From Cyanidiococcus yangmingshanensis (taxonomy: Eukaryota > Rhodophyta > Bangiophyceae > Cyanidiales > Cyanidiaceae), in the NCBI GenBank assembly GCA_013995675.1, contig VWRR01000001.1:62001-126000 (forward strand): a stretch of 64,000 nucleotides of DNA, read 5' to 3'. How positions within the stretch are numbered: position 1 is the stretch's first letter; each line of letters starts with the position of its first letter. Both the position numbers and the translations under genes were made by a program. Below are positions 20,443 through 31,027 of this stretch, in pieces. A model generated the notes under the pieces. It was given only the letters and a program-made list of their open reading frames with translations, had not been told where the DNA came from and did no database searches.

Positions 20443-22008
20443 ATGCGTCTGGGTCGGTTGCTGCTCCGTCAGTGGTTGAGAAGGCTGTACAACGAGCCAC
20501 AGTGGGCGCGCTGGCAAGAGGCAGGTGTCCGAGCCTTGCACGCTCGTGCAGCAGCGGCATCGCCAGCTTCTACGGAAAATGTGGCAAAGACAATCTACGC
20601 TCACTTGACGAGGCTGGCATCGGAGAACTCCTTCAAAGATGCAGTCCGTCTTTTGCAGACAACTCGGGGGCACCCGATGACCTTTACCACACAGCAGCTG
20701 AATCGTCATGTGCGCGCACTTGCAGCCGGTCTGCGCAACGAGCTCGGTATGATTCCGGGGGATCGAATCGCATGCTGGTTGCCCCCTGGAAGTGCTGAGT
20801 TCATTGTTCTGGCGCTGGCGAGCACCGCCGCGCGGTTAGAGCTCGTGGTGCTGCCGCCTCCTCGACCAACCCTCGCCAACACCAGCTCCGACGCAGACCT
20901 GAGCGATGCAGCGGCTGGTGGTGTCGTGGATGATGTTATTTTAGAGCGTGCGCTTCGAATGATGCAAAAGTATCCCGCTCGTGGTTTGATCTGCTGGCAC
21001 GAATACAATGTGATTCCACGGGCAGTCGCAGCTCGGGTGCCCTTGGCAGATACCGGCTCAACGGCGGCAACCGCTCTCAGCACGGTCCTGTACGATAACT
21101 TGGACGTGCCGGTGCCGCTAGTAAGGGCCCTCTTCCTTGCACCTCCGACAGCGGCACCAGAGCGCTCGCCCGTAACTCGTGATAGCACCGGTTTAGCAGG
21201 GCTCACGGCGCTCACTGGAGACACCGTTCAGGGGCAGCCAAGCATTGTGCCTGGTCAGCTAGAGTTTGTCGCCCATACGGGACCGGAAAATCTGCGCACC
21301 CTGCTGCGTTATCGCAACCTGCTCGTCTATGATGCCGACCCTCACCCCTGTGACGATAACCAGAGCCTCGATAGCGAAGCGCAGGGTACTTTTGTTTTTT
21401 GCGAACCGGGCGGCTCGACGACGAGACACATCGACACTTCGAAAGATAAGCACGTTCACCTAGACGAGGCGACACTGATGAAAGAGGCGCAAGCTTTGGC
21501 CAAAACGCTTGGTGGCATGCGGGCAGACCACGGTGATGTAGCTCATGGGCGAGCGGTGCTCGCACCAGCGGAGCCTGAGCGAGCACATCGAGTCATGATC
21601 ACGGGGATTTTCGCCGCCCTGATGAACGGGACACTCGCTATTGTGCCGGGGTACAACGCCGCCGAACGTGTTGGTCGAACGCTTGCCGAAAAGCAAGGTG
21701 GAGCACTGCTTATTCACAAGCTTCCATAGCAAAGGCGGTCCAGCGAGGAAGTCGCAAAGACAGCCTCGTTCACTGTTGCCACAGCTTGCTCGACGTAGGC
21801 GCATGGCCTCTGCAGGAAAATGGATATATAGAATCGCGAACATTACGGCTCGAAGAGCCGAGGTGGTTCCATCCAATGTCTCGTTGCTGATCAGTTCAGG
21901 AACGAGCCTCGCACTTGGTATGAGCTCGTCAAAAACGTCGATCTTGGGGAACTTGTAGGCGCGTGCTGCTTGCCAGCACGAGAGCCCCTGCAACGCATTC
22001 CTTGGTGA
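20443..22008 (+). CDS. degenerate adenylate-forming (acyl-CoA synthetase-like) protein
   Basis: Starts at the ATG at 20443 with an Arg/Leu-rich mitochondrial-type presequence (MRLGRLLLRQWLRRLY). The N-terminal domain follows the AMP-binding/acyl-CoA synthetase plan: FTTQQLNRHVRALAAGLRNE, then PGDRIACWLPPGSAEFIVLA. The phosphate-binding loop, normally T-S-G-T-T-G-x-P-K-G, sits at about 21385-21435 as FVFCEPGGSTTRHID followed by a helix like the family's. The Lys/Gly signature is lost. The first frame stops at 21729. Protein-like sequence continues two frames on (QASIAKAVQRGSRKDSL), then one further frame on (RNEPRTWYELVKNV) to 22008, and I cannot trace the C-terminal domain beyond that. It is probably not an active ligase. 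Confidence 0.6.
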
Positions 22009-22799
22009 GCGCCGCATCCCGGTACGGAGTCGAACCGATCATAATATGAATCATCGCATCAGATAAACCTCTTGCGTGCGGACACCTTAAACCAGTAGCA
22101 GGGTTTCTTCGCTGCGGCGTTTCGTGGGAAAAGAACATGAACATAAGCGCCACCAATACCGACGAAGCTCTTGAAGCCAGCACTGGCCAGGACACACACC
22201 CCTGATTGTAGAGAACGGTATCCATCCGTCATCCGTGCCCATCAAAATTGGTAATCGGGAGAGCAATCGAAGGAAAACGACGGCTTTGTTCCAGCCTGTG
22301 CTCACGAGAAGGAAGCCAACCCCGTCATATCACAATATTCAGTCCTCGAAACAAGGCCCCTAGAGACCTCTCTAGGTCTCTGCAGCACAAGCAAACGGGT
22401 TGCGCAATTGTGAAACCATCAAGTTTAACATCTGTGAGCTTGGATTCGGAACCGAGGCAAAACGCTTCCGTCTTCTGTGACAAACGCTCGTCGCGTGTCA
22501 CCGAGACGTCTCACGGCTCCGCTCGGTACCTGGTGACCCTGAAAACAATCATCAGCGCGAATTTAGGTATTATGACAACACCGTCGCCTCTGTCTTCAAG
22601 AAATCCATGAAGAAATTGATTGAATCGGATCTGTCAAAGTGCGGTTATTGGTAAAGCCGACAGCCGCTCCAGCAGTCGACACCAGTTCGAGCAGTCGTAA
22701 GCGAACGGTACCAGCTGGTGGCCGTGTGCGCCACTCGTCCCGACGACGGGCTGTAGTGCTGAACCGCAACGCTCTCGGACTGGGTCTGGCCTGAAAATC
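22009..22799. other. intergenic or lost 3' part of the preceding gene
   Basis: Adenylate-forming enzymes normally run 500-600 residues, so the missing C-terminal domain would fall here, but no frame shows its motifs (YGxTE, GRxKD). The last 150 bp should hold the PSMA1 promoter. Confidence 0.4.
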
Positions 22800-23624
22800 A
22801 TGTTCCGCAGTCAGTACGACACGGATGTGACGACATTTTCACCGCAAGGTCGTTTATTGCAGGTGGAGTACGCGATGGAGGCGGTGAAGCAGGGATCGGC
22901 GGTTGTTGGCGTTCGGTCGTCTACGCACGTCGTCCTGGCGACCTTGAAACGATCGTTCTCCGACTTGGCCTGGCATCAACGCAAAATCGTATCGATCGAT
23001 GAGCATATCGGGGTGGCAATCTCGGGAATCGCGGCTGATGCACGAGTCTTAACGAAACGAATGCGTGACGAGTGCTTGCAACATCGCTTTGTGTACGGGA
23101 GTGCCATGCCTGTGTCACGCCTCGTGAACGTTATCGCTGATCTGTGCCAAAAGTGCACGCAACGCGTGTCACGTCGGCCATATGGAGTTGGCATGCTTAT
23201 TGCCGGAGTCGACGAGACCGGTCCTCGCCTCTTCCAGACGTGCCCGAGTGGCGAAGCGTATGATCTCATCGGGATGGCGTTAGGTTCGCGCTCGCAGAGT
23301 GCACGGACGTACCTGGAGCGACACGATGAGGAAGTCTCGTCCGCGACTCGGGAGGAGCTCATTCGGCATGCAGTGGCGGCTTTGCGTGAGACGCTTGCAT
23401 CAACACGGGACCTGACTTTGACGGCGGAGAACTGCGCGATTGGGGTTGTCGGCGTCGGTTCCGATACCCGGTTCCATCTTTACGAATATGAGGAGGTGCA
23501 ACCGCTGCTGGACGCGTGTTCGCTGGAGTCATCACCTCTGCAGTCGGCATCTGCGGGAGGTGCGGATCCGCCGGCAGCTGATCCGGAAGCAACTGATGAT
23601 GCGACCATGCAGGATGCACCCTGA
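22800..23624 (+). CDS. PSMA1: 20S proteasome alpha subunit, PSMA1 type
   Basis: A structural alpha-ring subunit of the 20S proteasome in cytosol and nucleus. The start is fixed by the family N-terminus at the ATG at 22800: MFRSQYDTDVTTFSPQGRL, then QVEYAMEAVKQGSA. Other PSMA1-type strings are LKRSFSDLAWHQRKI, RRPYGVGMLIAGVDETGP, FQTCPSGEAYD and SQSARTYLERH. Length (274) is close to human PSMA1 (263) with an acidic Ala/Asp-rich tail, as usual for this subunit. The frame is uninterrupted. The 3' end lies inside a 72-bp tandem duplication (see that entry). Confidence 0.95.
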   Translation: MFRSQYDTDVTTFSPQGRLLQVEYAMEAVKQGSAVVGVRSSTHVVLATLKRSFSDLAWHQRKIVSIDEHIGVAISGIAADARVLTKRMRDECLQHRFVYGSAMPVSRLVNVIADLCQKCTQRVSRRPYGVGMLIAGVDETGPRLFQTCPSGEAYDLIGMALGSRSQSARTYLERHDEEVSSATREELIRHAVAALRETLASTRDLTLTAENCAIGVVGVGSDTRFHLYEYEEVQPLLDACSLESSPLQSASAGGADPPAADPEATDDATMQDAP

Positions 23625-23722
23625 GTCAGACAGGTCGCGGTAGCGTCCACTGATCCAAAAACAACTGATGATGCGATCATACAAGTCGCACCAAGAGTCA
23701 GACAGGTTGCCATTTTGTGATC
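23579..23722. repeat. 72-bp tandem duplication spanning the PSMA1 stop codon
   Basis: Copy one is 23579-23650 and copy two 23651-23722, with about 75-80% identity (both hold aactgatgatgcga and gtcagacaggt). In copy one the codon after CCC is TGA, the PSMA1 stop. In copy two the same place reads AGA, and the frame continues to a TGA at 23717-23719. The second copy lies after the stop, in frame with it. Confidence 0.85.
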
Positions 23723-24044
23723 GTCCATTGGGGATCGTACTCGCCCGGGAGGTTTCTTTGGAAGCAGCTGTTGCTGTGGCTCGAAACTCAGTGCAAAAGT
23801 CGTTCTGAGATAGGCACGATTTAGCGAGCAGGTTCCGCTTGCGAGTGCCGAGGCCCCAGACTGCCCCGCCTCTTCAGTCTGCAGCACAGATAGCGAGATA
23901 ACGAGCTTTGCACAAGTGTACCGAAAAAACTCCGACACAAACAGGACCTTGTCACAAAAGAGAAGCGAGGATATCGTCGGTGCGTTTGTCGTTACCCATT
24001 CATCGCGACCTTGTCGCAGTTTCGGAACGTTGGCAGCGATCGAC

Positions 24045-25326
24045 TCAGGGATGTTCACGCGCATCCTCTTCCGATCTGTAGTGCCGTAGGAGACGCTCCA
24101 ATTCGGCCAACTGGGTTGTTGATCCAATGAGCAACTGGGTCTTTGCATGAAGTGGATCATCACCACCTAGCCGTTGGTCGAGAATGCGGCTCCCGTATTC
24201 GTTGATTGCTCGTGCTCCAGCCTCCTCAGCGAGATAGGCGAGCGGTGCAGCCTCGCAGAGTAAATCCACCTTGTCAGCAATCAGAATGCCTCCCCGTTGC
24301 AGTAACGTATGAAAGTCTCCTATCAGGCATCCAGTATGAACAGCGCTGTACTCGTGCTGATCAGCGAGGTGACGTAGCGCCCGAGCGAGTGCATCATCAC
24401 CGAGAAAACTCTCCCGGGTTGCAAAGAATACCGGCGTGATCACATCGGATACAGCTTTGGGTTCAGAATGTACTGCGACCAATTCACTCAGGCGTCGTCG
24501 GTTGCGATCGTGCTCTACACCGAACTCTAACGGACCGCCCCAGCACATGAAGAACTGTTTCGCGACTGGGTGCAGCACAAAGCGATAGACACCCGGATTC
24601 TCTCGCATGCTGTAACAGAGCTGTGTCGAACTTCCGTACAACGCATAGCCAACTGCAACCTGGTCCGCCGAAACAGACTTGGAGGTCCTCGCGACGGCCC
24701 GCTCGACCAGGCGCTGTCTTGCGCTTATACACCGAGAAGAGCGACCCCATGACTCCCTCTGCTGGTGCGAACTGGACGTCAGCGTCCAGACTCACCAGCA
24801 CGATCACATAACTTCCGGAGGGCATATCTGGAGGCAGACACATGGGTTCCGGCTGATCCTTGCTGACCAGCAGACACGCATAACCGTCGTGACACAGCGC
24901 AAAATAGAGCTGTTGGGTAACGAGCGCCGCAGTCAGTGGCTCCACTTGTACACCTTTCGCATAAGTCTCCCGAGCTCGAGCTGCAATCCAACGAAACTCG
25001 GTTGATAGATCGTCAAGAAGACGAACAAGCTCACCAGTTGCATCGTGCCTTTCAGTCAGCGTCCCACCTGAGCGCTTGAACGCGTTCCGTACGTGCGACG
25101 GGAACGGCACCGACGTGTACGGTGCACTGGCCGCCGTCTGAGACGCACCCACATGCCAGTTCCACACTGGACTCTGCGGCATTTCTTGCACAGCATCCAT
25201 TGATTGAATGTTGTCTGTATAGTCAAGGACAGAGTGGAGACGACGCAACAAAAACTGTCCCGCCTCGTACCCGAGCAGTGGTGGAGCGAACACTGCACCC
25301 CTGAAACCAACTCGTCGCCAAGGCAT
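24045..25326 (-). CDS. FBPase-like protein with degenerate active site
   Basis: A homolog of fructose-1,6-bisphosphatase, starting at the ATG at 25324-25326. Fold landmarks are present: GELVRLLDDLSTEFRWIA, GSLFSVYKRK (family GTIFGIYRR), VAVGYALYGSST, and CEAAPLAYLAEEAGARA (family YEAAPLAFIVEQAGGKA, Glu kept). The metal-site string FDPLDGSSNID has become VSLDADVQFAP, and the preceding SEED is SKDQ, so at least the metal-ligand acidic residues are missing and activity is doubtful. Between 24660 and 24690 the frame advances by one base (before QVAVGYALY). It is tail-to-tail with PSMA1. Some Calvin-cycle or gluconeogenic regulatory role is possible but not shown. Confidence 0.75.
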
Positions 25327-26210
25327 GCATCGCGCGTACGCACCGGACTCGATCCTGTCGTGCTTTCATACCAAATTGTCTATGTTATTTCGACTTGGCC
25401 ATGAGGCGTGCCTGCAGCGAACCACCTGTACTCGGTTGCATGGATTCAGACACGGACCATTGTTTGATGTTGACGAGGGCCTTCCTAATCCGTCCATCTC
25501 TTTATATCGATACGGATACTCATGATCGTCATCCAAGCCTGTGCGTCCTCGGAAAATGGACTCGACTCGGGGTTGATGATGGAGGTAGGATCAACGCCAA
25601 CGCAAGCATCCTCGAATGCGCGATCCAGCAGGCGCATCTCTCGTCACGAGCAACGATGTATGGATCTCGCTTGCGTTCCAGAGCATCTCCCAGTTGCATT
25701 CAACTCGTATGCAATTCATGAAGCCAAGAATGCTGGTGCTTTCGGCTTCATATCCACGAAAGCGTATGCTGTGGACGCAGCGCGTTCCTCGGACATCCTT
25801 TTCGAATGCTTTCGCGATCGGACCAGCTCGGGTTTATCGTTTACGGAGGCGTGGTTTCGTTGCTCGCGCGATTCTCCGCCAGGATACTGTTGACGCCGTC
25901 GTTGAGAGAACGCATGGTCTGTGACCAATCGATCGGTCTCGAGCAGTTCATGCTGGCCTCGGGACGTCATAGAGCCATGGTCAAAATGGTGGTGTGCCGA
26001 GCAGAGATGCGCTTTTTGAGGGCATCATGCAAATCTACCGGACGGGGCCATTGCTCGCTTCGATGTGACAGTGATCCGTTGGACATTGCGTGGTTTACGA
26101 GCTGGCTATCGGTCGTTTTGGTCAGTCTTCGATTTTGCGGGTTGATGTTCATACTTGGGCCCATTGTGTGACCCGAGTCATCATGTCCTCGAAAAGCAGC
26201 GAATTCCCAG
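25327..26210. other. intergenic gap, no gene seen
   Basis: Lies between the start of the FBPase-like gene and the 3' end of the EH-domain gene. Several frames of 70-190 codons run through it on both strands, but they have no motif and biased, unprotein-like composition. Confidence 0.4.
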
Positions 26211-28518
26211 CTACCAGTATCCGAAAACGGCCGTTGACGCGGAGCGAGACCACTCGTCATTGTTCTCCTCATCAGCAGCGGATGTGCCTGCGAGGCCGGA
26301 GGAGCCGCGCGTTGCCGCTGGTGGACGCTGGCGAGACCCTTCATGGGCGCTCTCCGACACCTCAACGTAGTCGCTCCCACTACGCCAGTTTTCATCCTCA
26401 CTGGGCGCAAACGGTGCAGTCGTATCTTTCTGTGCGGCTTGACGATGGGCTCGTCGTCTCTCCGATGGACGAGTGCGACGAGGCTCGTCCTCAGCGTATC
26501 CATAGCCGCCTGTTTTGTCGGCATCGCGCAAATAGGCGCCAAAAGCGGTTGCAGCATCGCGCGTCATACTGCGGTAGGCTGGCGGTCTCGTTGTGGATTC
26601 ACGCGTCACTTTGCCGCCAGCCTGCAGCGCGATCCATTCGCTGTCGCGCTTCTTTTTCGGACAAGGCGTATTCTGCTGCAGCGCTCCATTCCTCGGGGAC
26701 ACCAGCCATGCTATCACGATGATCTGCTGTCAGGTCGTCGGTGGTTGCATTCGCGGAGAAGCGATAAGATGCTTGCTCAATACGTTTGTTCCGACTCGTT
26801 TTGGTCGTGTTCTCGTCAACGATGCCTTCGGTATCTTCCAGCGACCAGTCGTCTACGAGACCAGTGGTCGCGCCTTTCCGTTGTTTGCCTGCATCAAGTC
26901 GATGCGTTTCCCTTCCCGGTTCATGTGGTTTGAGTTCGGCGCGACCGCTGAGACCACTCCGGTGGGCATCGCCTCGCTTGCCGCTGTAATGGGGCGGTGT
27001 CGAAGCCCCCGCTGCGACCATATCCTGAATCTGTCGACGGGTGATCTGCAGTTCTTCTTCAAGAATCTTCACCTTTGCACGTTCTCTTGCAGTCTCATTT
27101 TTGGCTTTCAGTAATAGTTGTTGCAGGTTCAGAGATGCACCAGCGCCCCAGGGGGTCATCGACCGTTCAGCTTCATATCCTGTCGTTGCGTTCGAAACCG
27201 AGTAGGGTGTCTCGGTAGTCGCGTGCGCTGGTGTTCCTCCCAGATCCATCCAGCACGCTTCCACAACGCCGCATGCGTCGCGAACAAAAGCTTGCTCTTC
27301 CGCATAGATTCGCTCGAGCGTGCTCGTGCCGCCACTAGAAAGCGTCACACGCTTCTTTTCGGCGAGCGCTCGTCCGCGCACTTCCAGCAGATCCAAGTGA
27401 CCACGAAGTTCCTTCAGTCGATTGAGCGCATCTTCCACAGACTTTTTCGCGTTCTCATTGCCTCGCTCGTTGTCGTTCCCATCGCTGCCAGGACGCCCAG
27501 CGCTTGGGGACGAGACGAGCGAAAGTGCATCGCTCGGAGCAGAGACCGTCGCTTCCAAAAAGTCACCAGCCGTGTTGGCACCATCACCGAAACGAAGTCG
27601 AAGGCTCTGTTTGCGCAAAGACGGCGGTAGCGGGCGAGGCACCAAGGCATGGTCTGGTGACTGACGGCTCAGGGTTGCGAGCAGATGAGCAGCGCAGCGG
27701 AATTCCTGCAAATCCAGTTGGCCGTCGCGGTCTTGGTCCGAGACCTCCCAGACGTCCCGCAAAACATTTTGCTTCAAAGAGTTTCGGCAGATTTTGGGAA
27801 AGGCCTCTCGAGCCACCGCGCCAGGCATACGCAAATCCGCAAGCCGGAGCATACGCACCGCGGTTTGGTGTCGACCAGGTTGCATGTTTGCGCCGCAATA
27901 TTGACGCATTAGCGCATCGTATTCGGCAATTTGTTCGTAGGTTGGGGTCCAAGACAAGCTAGCCTCAGGCGCAGCGCTACTGGCATCAGCAGATGGGGCG
28001 CTCGACACAGGCGCCTCTGCACGCGACGCTTCCGAGGGACGCTGCGCCGTTTGTCTCGGGTCAATCTGTGGGATCAATTGCATGCCCCGAAAGCGCCGCA
28101 AGCTATCTAAAGACGCTTCGCTACCACGCTGGCAAATGGCGACGAGGCGCAATGCCACAAAAAATTCATCTTGATCGAGGTATCCTCGCCGACGCGAGTC
28201 CGCCAGCAGCCAGACCTGGCGCAGAATATCTTTGTACAAGTTGGAGCGGCGCAACAGCGCCGCAGCCGCGTCGCCGGGGACATAGCCCGTGGCGGGGTCT
28301 CGGACCTCCCGGTACCATACCATGTAGGCCTCTCGTTCGGCGGGACTCAGCTGGAGAAGTTTTACCGCCTCGTTCGCGGTTGGCTGGCTCGCACCCGACG
28401 CTGATCGAGCCGGTTGTAGTGCGGTCGAACGGCCGCCCGGGAAACTTCTAGACTCTGAGCCAGATCTCGTTCCAGGTCCTAGAGGCCCTCTCGCTGACCA
28501 ACCAGGATAGGCATTCAT
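26211..28518 (-). CDS. double EH-domain protein (EPS15/Pan1-like)
   Basis: A probable clathrin-mediated endocytosis scaffold. The start is the ATG at 28516-28518. EH domain 1 (about residues 55-140) includes LYKDILRQVWLLADSRRRGY followed by LDQDEFFVALRL. EH domain 2 (about 190-290) includes NVLRDVWEVSDQDRDGQLDL followed by QEFRCAAHLL, with an EF-hand-like calcium loop D-Q-D-R-D-G-Q-L. Then come a charged helix (NRLKELRGHLDLLEVRGRAL) and a coiled coil (LNLQQLLLKAKNETARERAK) as in EPS15. The long frame stops at 26599. The C-terminal about 130 residues (YLRDADKTGGYGYAEDEP and an acidic Ser-rich end) continue after a one-base advance at GCG-TGA-A (about 26610). I saw no NPF-ligand or ubiquitin motifs with certainty. 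Confidence 0.8.
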
Positions 28519-30145
28519 TTTAAATTACCTACAGCGAGGTTCTTCGGGAGACGTATAGCTGTCGTTGCGAGGTTGATTCACAAAGCTAACAGCGCGAGTT
28601 CGTCCGCGCAAGTCGCCGAGACAAGTTTGACGGAAACAAGAATGAGTGCGATAGCGAGAGAGGCGAAAATCAGTCACACAAGTTCACGTCTCTGTACTTC
28701 GACTCGAGCTCAAATCAAATCGAAACGAGTGTTTCCTGCAAAGGTCCAGGTCGAAGGACGGAGAGACAACGAAAACCGATTGTTCCCGAGCCGTTTCCAG
28801 TTCACGACATCCGAAGGTTACCAATAGGGACAAGTATATACTTTTAGGACAGAATGACCGGGACGCTCCCATGTCGGATTCGCTACAGTGCCGACCCGTC
28901 TCGACCTTGTTGACTGCATTGCTGGTTGCATGACCATACCGAAACGTACTGGTGAGGAGAGTCTCTGTCCCTCTCTCCAAGTACCTGCTCACATGGAATC
29001 GATGCTGTCCCGAAATTGACGACGACACCAACGAATGGCTCAGCGGTAGTTGCAGTCCAGCGTTGCGTGCAACACGCTTTCCGTATGCAACGCTGGATGC
29101 ACTTGTCGCGGAGCTCTCACCGACAGAGAACTGTTTGTGGATCCCCGAGTCTTTTGCCCCACGCATCAATCATTCTGGTTGAACGGTGCATCGCTCAACC
29201 GTTGAGTACGATCGTTGTAGTCATGGCCGTAGCCGAGTGAAATTTCAGCTCGGAAGAGAAATATACTAAAACCTAAAAAAAGCTCGCAGAGCTGTATCCT
29301 CCTGGATCGATAGCGTTTCGCCCCTGTTCCGAATAGGTACTTCCGTTGCCACTGAAATGATGTCTTGGCGGGTTCATTGAACCGCATGGATTTTCGACCT
29401 ATCGTCGGACGACAACTGCATACCAACCGCCTCAAAGTCTTCTGAGATCAAGACTCTCATGCGGCGACTGAAGCTGTATTGGTCAGCCTTGCTCACGCGT
29501 CTTTGTATTTAGAATAAGAGAATCTCAATAGAATATGCACGTGCACATGAATTGCGTGCAAACGGTAGTTTTGTTGGCTCACCTTAGACGCAGTTGGAAA
29601 GAAAACACGCCCAAGGTACCGCTCCCGCGACTAGTGCACGCCACAATAACGATCATGTTAAAAACCTTTTATTGGTGATAACAACGCGATGATCAGTGAA
29701 GGTGACGGGCCGCTTCGAATGAGAATGAGAGACCACTGGTAACGTTCATCGTGGGTTTGTCCAAACGGATGCCGCGCTGGCTCGCATGAACGAACGAGCA
29801 GCCTGGGATACAGACAGGACGTGGTACGGCTGCGGGCGTGCATAGATATCTCGCATTGCAAGCATATCAAGTTTTTTTGCTCCCGGATGGAACTGAAGAT
29901 ACTTGCTATTCAGTGAATCTGGGAGATTTTCTCAAAAAATACGGATAGAAACCGACGTTTTCAAACTCTAGGAGTGTGCGAGCTGTAAAGTGGCTTTGCA
30001 ACGTTCGCAGAGACCCGACGATCTTTTGCTTCAGCGCTGACATACGCCTGTTGAGCACCGGTATCCTTGCAGTTCCACGAAGCAATCACTCGACTGGGTC
30101 TCTGGAACGAGAGCGCCTACGTTGAGTCCAGAGATTGGTACGTCA
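28519..30145. other. 1.6-kb intergenic region, no gene seen
   Basis: Lies between the divergent EH-domain and exosome genes. Only short motif-free frames are found. Two T-rich strings (ggttttt, aagtttttttgc) and AT-rich patches around 29500 and 29900 are present. No repeat or RNA gene recognised. Confidence 0.45.
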
Positions 30146-31027
30146 ATGGAAACGAGCCGCCGGGACAGGCGTGCCGCGGAGGCTTTGCGACCACTGCGAG
30201 CAGCACTGGGTGCTCTCGACCGAGCAGACGGCTCTTGTCAGTTATCGTTGGGGGAAACGCGAGTTCTCGTGAGTGTTTACGGACCCATTCAAAGCGATCA
30301 GATCAGCAAGACGGGTTTGACGCGGTTGCAGTCACCAAAGAGGGGCTCTTGTCAGGTCACCTGGCTGGAGCCGGAGCCAGGGGCACCGTTTGTGCAATCC
30401 TGGACACCATCTCCGGGACCGGATGTGTTGAACGGCTTGTCGGAGCAAAATCATTTCTTGTCATCAGAGCAGACCGCTTTGCGAGCGCGAGTCGGGGGTA
30501 TGCGAAGGAGGCCGACGGCAGAGTCAGTGCTGACGCGTGTATTCAATACGACTATCTTGCTCGAGGAGTACCCGCTCAGTTCTATCTATCTTATTGTTCA
30601 TGTTTTGTATGATGACGGTGGCGCGATGGCGACGGCAATCATGGCATCGACCTTGGCGCTTATGAATGCAGGAATATCGATGCGAGGGTTTGTCGTTGCT
30701 CTCCACTTAATGACATTGAGGCAACCCGGGTCAGCACTGCCAGTTTTTTGGCTCGATCCGACTCCAGAGGAATTGAGTCAACGAGCGTGTCGCTCGAGTT
30801 TATGGGTCTTTGACCACGAAGGGGGAATCTGCTTTAACAGAATAGAGACGTCGCCCTGGCTGATGACATTACCATCATCACCGATGATTGCAGACCGCAT
30901 GGAAGCAGCCGCAGAATGGCTAAAAACAGAGCATCATGTTGCATCGACGGCAGCAGAAAAATTGTGCCACTGGATACGTACAATCATTCAGGCACATACC
31001 ATGCAGCAGTTGCCAGAGACGCGTTAG
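30146..31027 (+). CDS. RRP46: exosome RNase PH-fold subunit, RRP46-like
   Basis: A ring component of the eukaryotic RNA exosome. The start chosen is the ATG at 30146 (METSRRDRRAAEALRPLRAA). The diagnostic RNase PH string is RADGSCQLSLGETRVLVSVY, followed by GPIQSDQ. The central region has ILLEEYPLSSIYLIVHVLYD and a helix ATAIMASTLALMNAGISMRG, matching the 'lq v l~~dGs~laa~~na~~~AL~dAgi' plan. At 293 residues it is longer than yeast Rrp46 (about 220), with an insert after residue 65. No obvious phosphorolytic residues, as expected for an inactive exosome ring subunit. RRP46 rather than MTR3 is my best reading. Confidence 0.8.
   Translation: METSRRDRRAAEALRPLRAALGALDRADGSCQLSLGETRVLVSVYGPIQSDQISKTGLTRLQSPKRGSCQVTWLEPEPGAPFVQSWTPSPGPDVLNGLSEQNHFLSSEQTALRARVGGMRRRPTAESVLTRVFNTTILLEEYPLSSIYLIVHVLYDDGGAMATAIMASTLALMNAGISMRGFVVALHLMTLRQPGSALPVFWLDPTPEELSQRACRSSLWVFDHEGGICFNRIETSPWLMTLPSSPMIADRMEAAAEWLKTEHHVASTAAEKLCHWIRTIIQAHTMQQLPETR

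Noticed and set aside
23480-24166. Minus-strand 228-codon open frame over the PSMA1 3' end
   Set aside because: It is the shadow of the PSMA1 tail and the 72-bp duplication, with repetitive Ala/Ser/Cys composition and no motif.
25967-26557. Minus-strand 196-codon open frame
   Set aside because: It overlaps the C-terminal part of the EH-domain gene in another frame and has Arg/His/Met-rich, motif-free composition.
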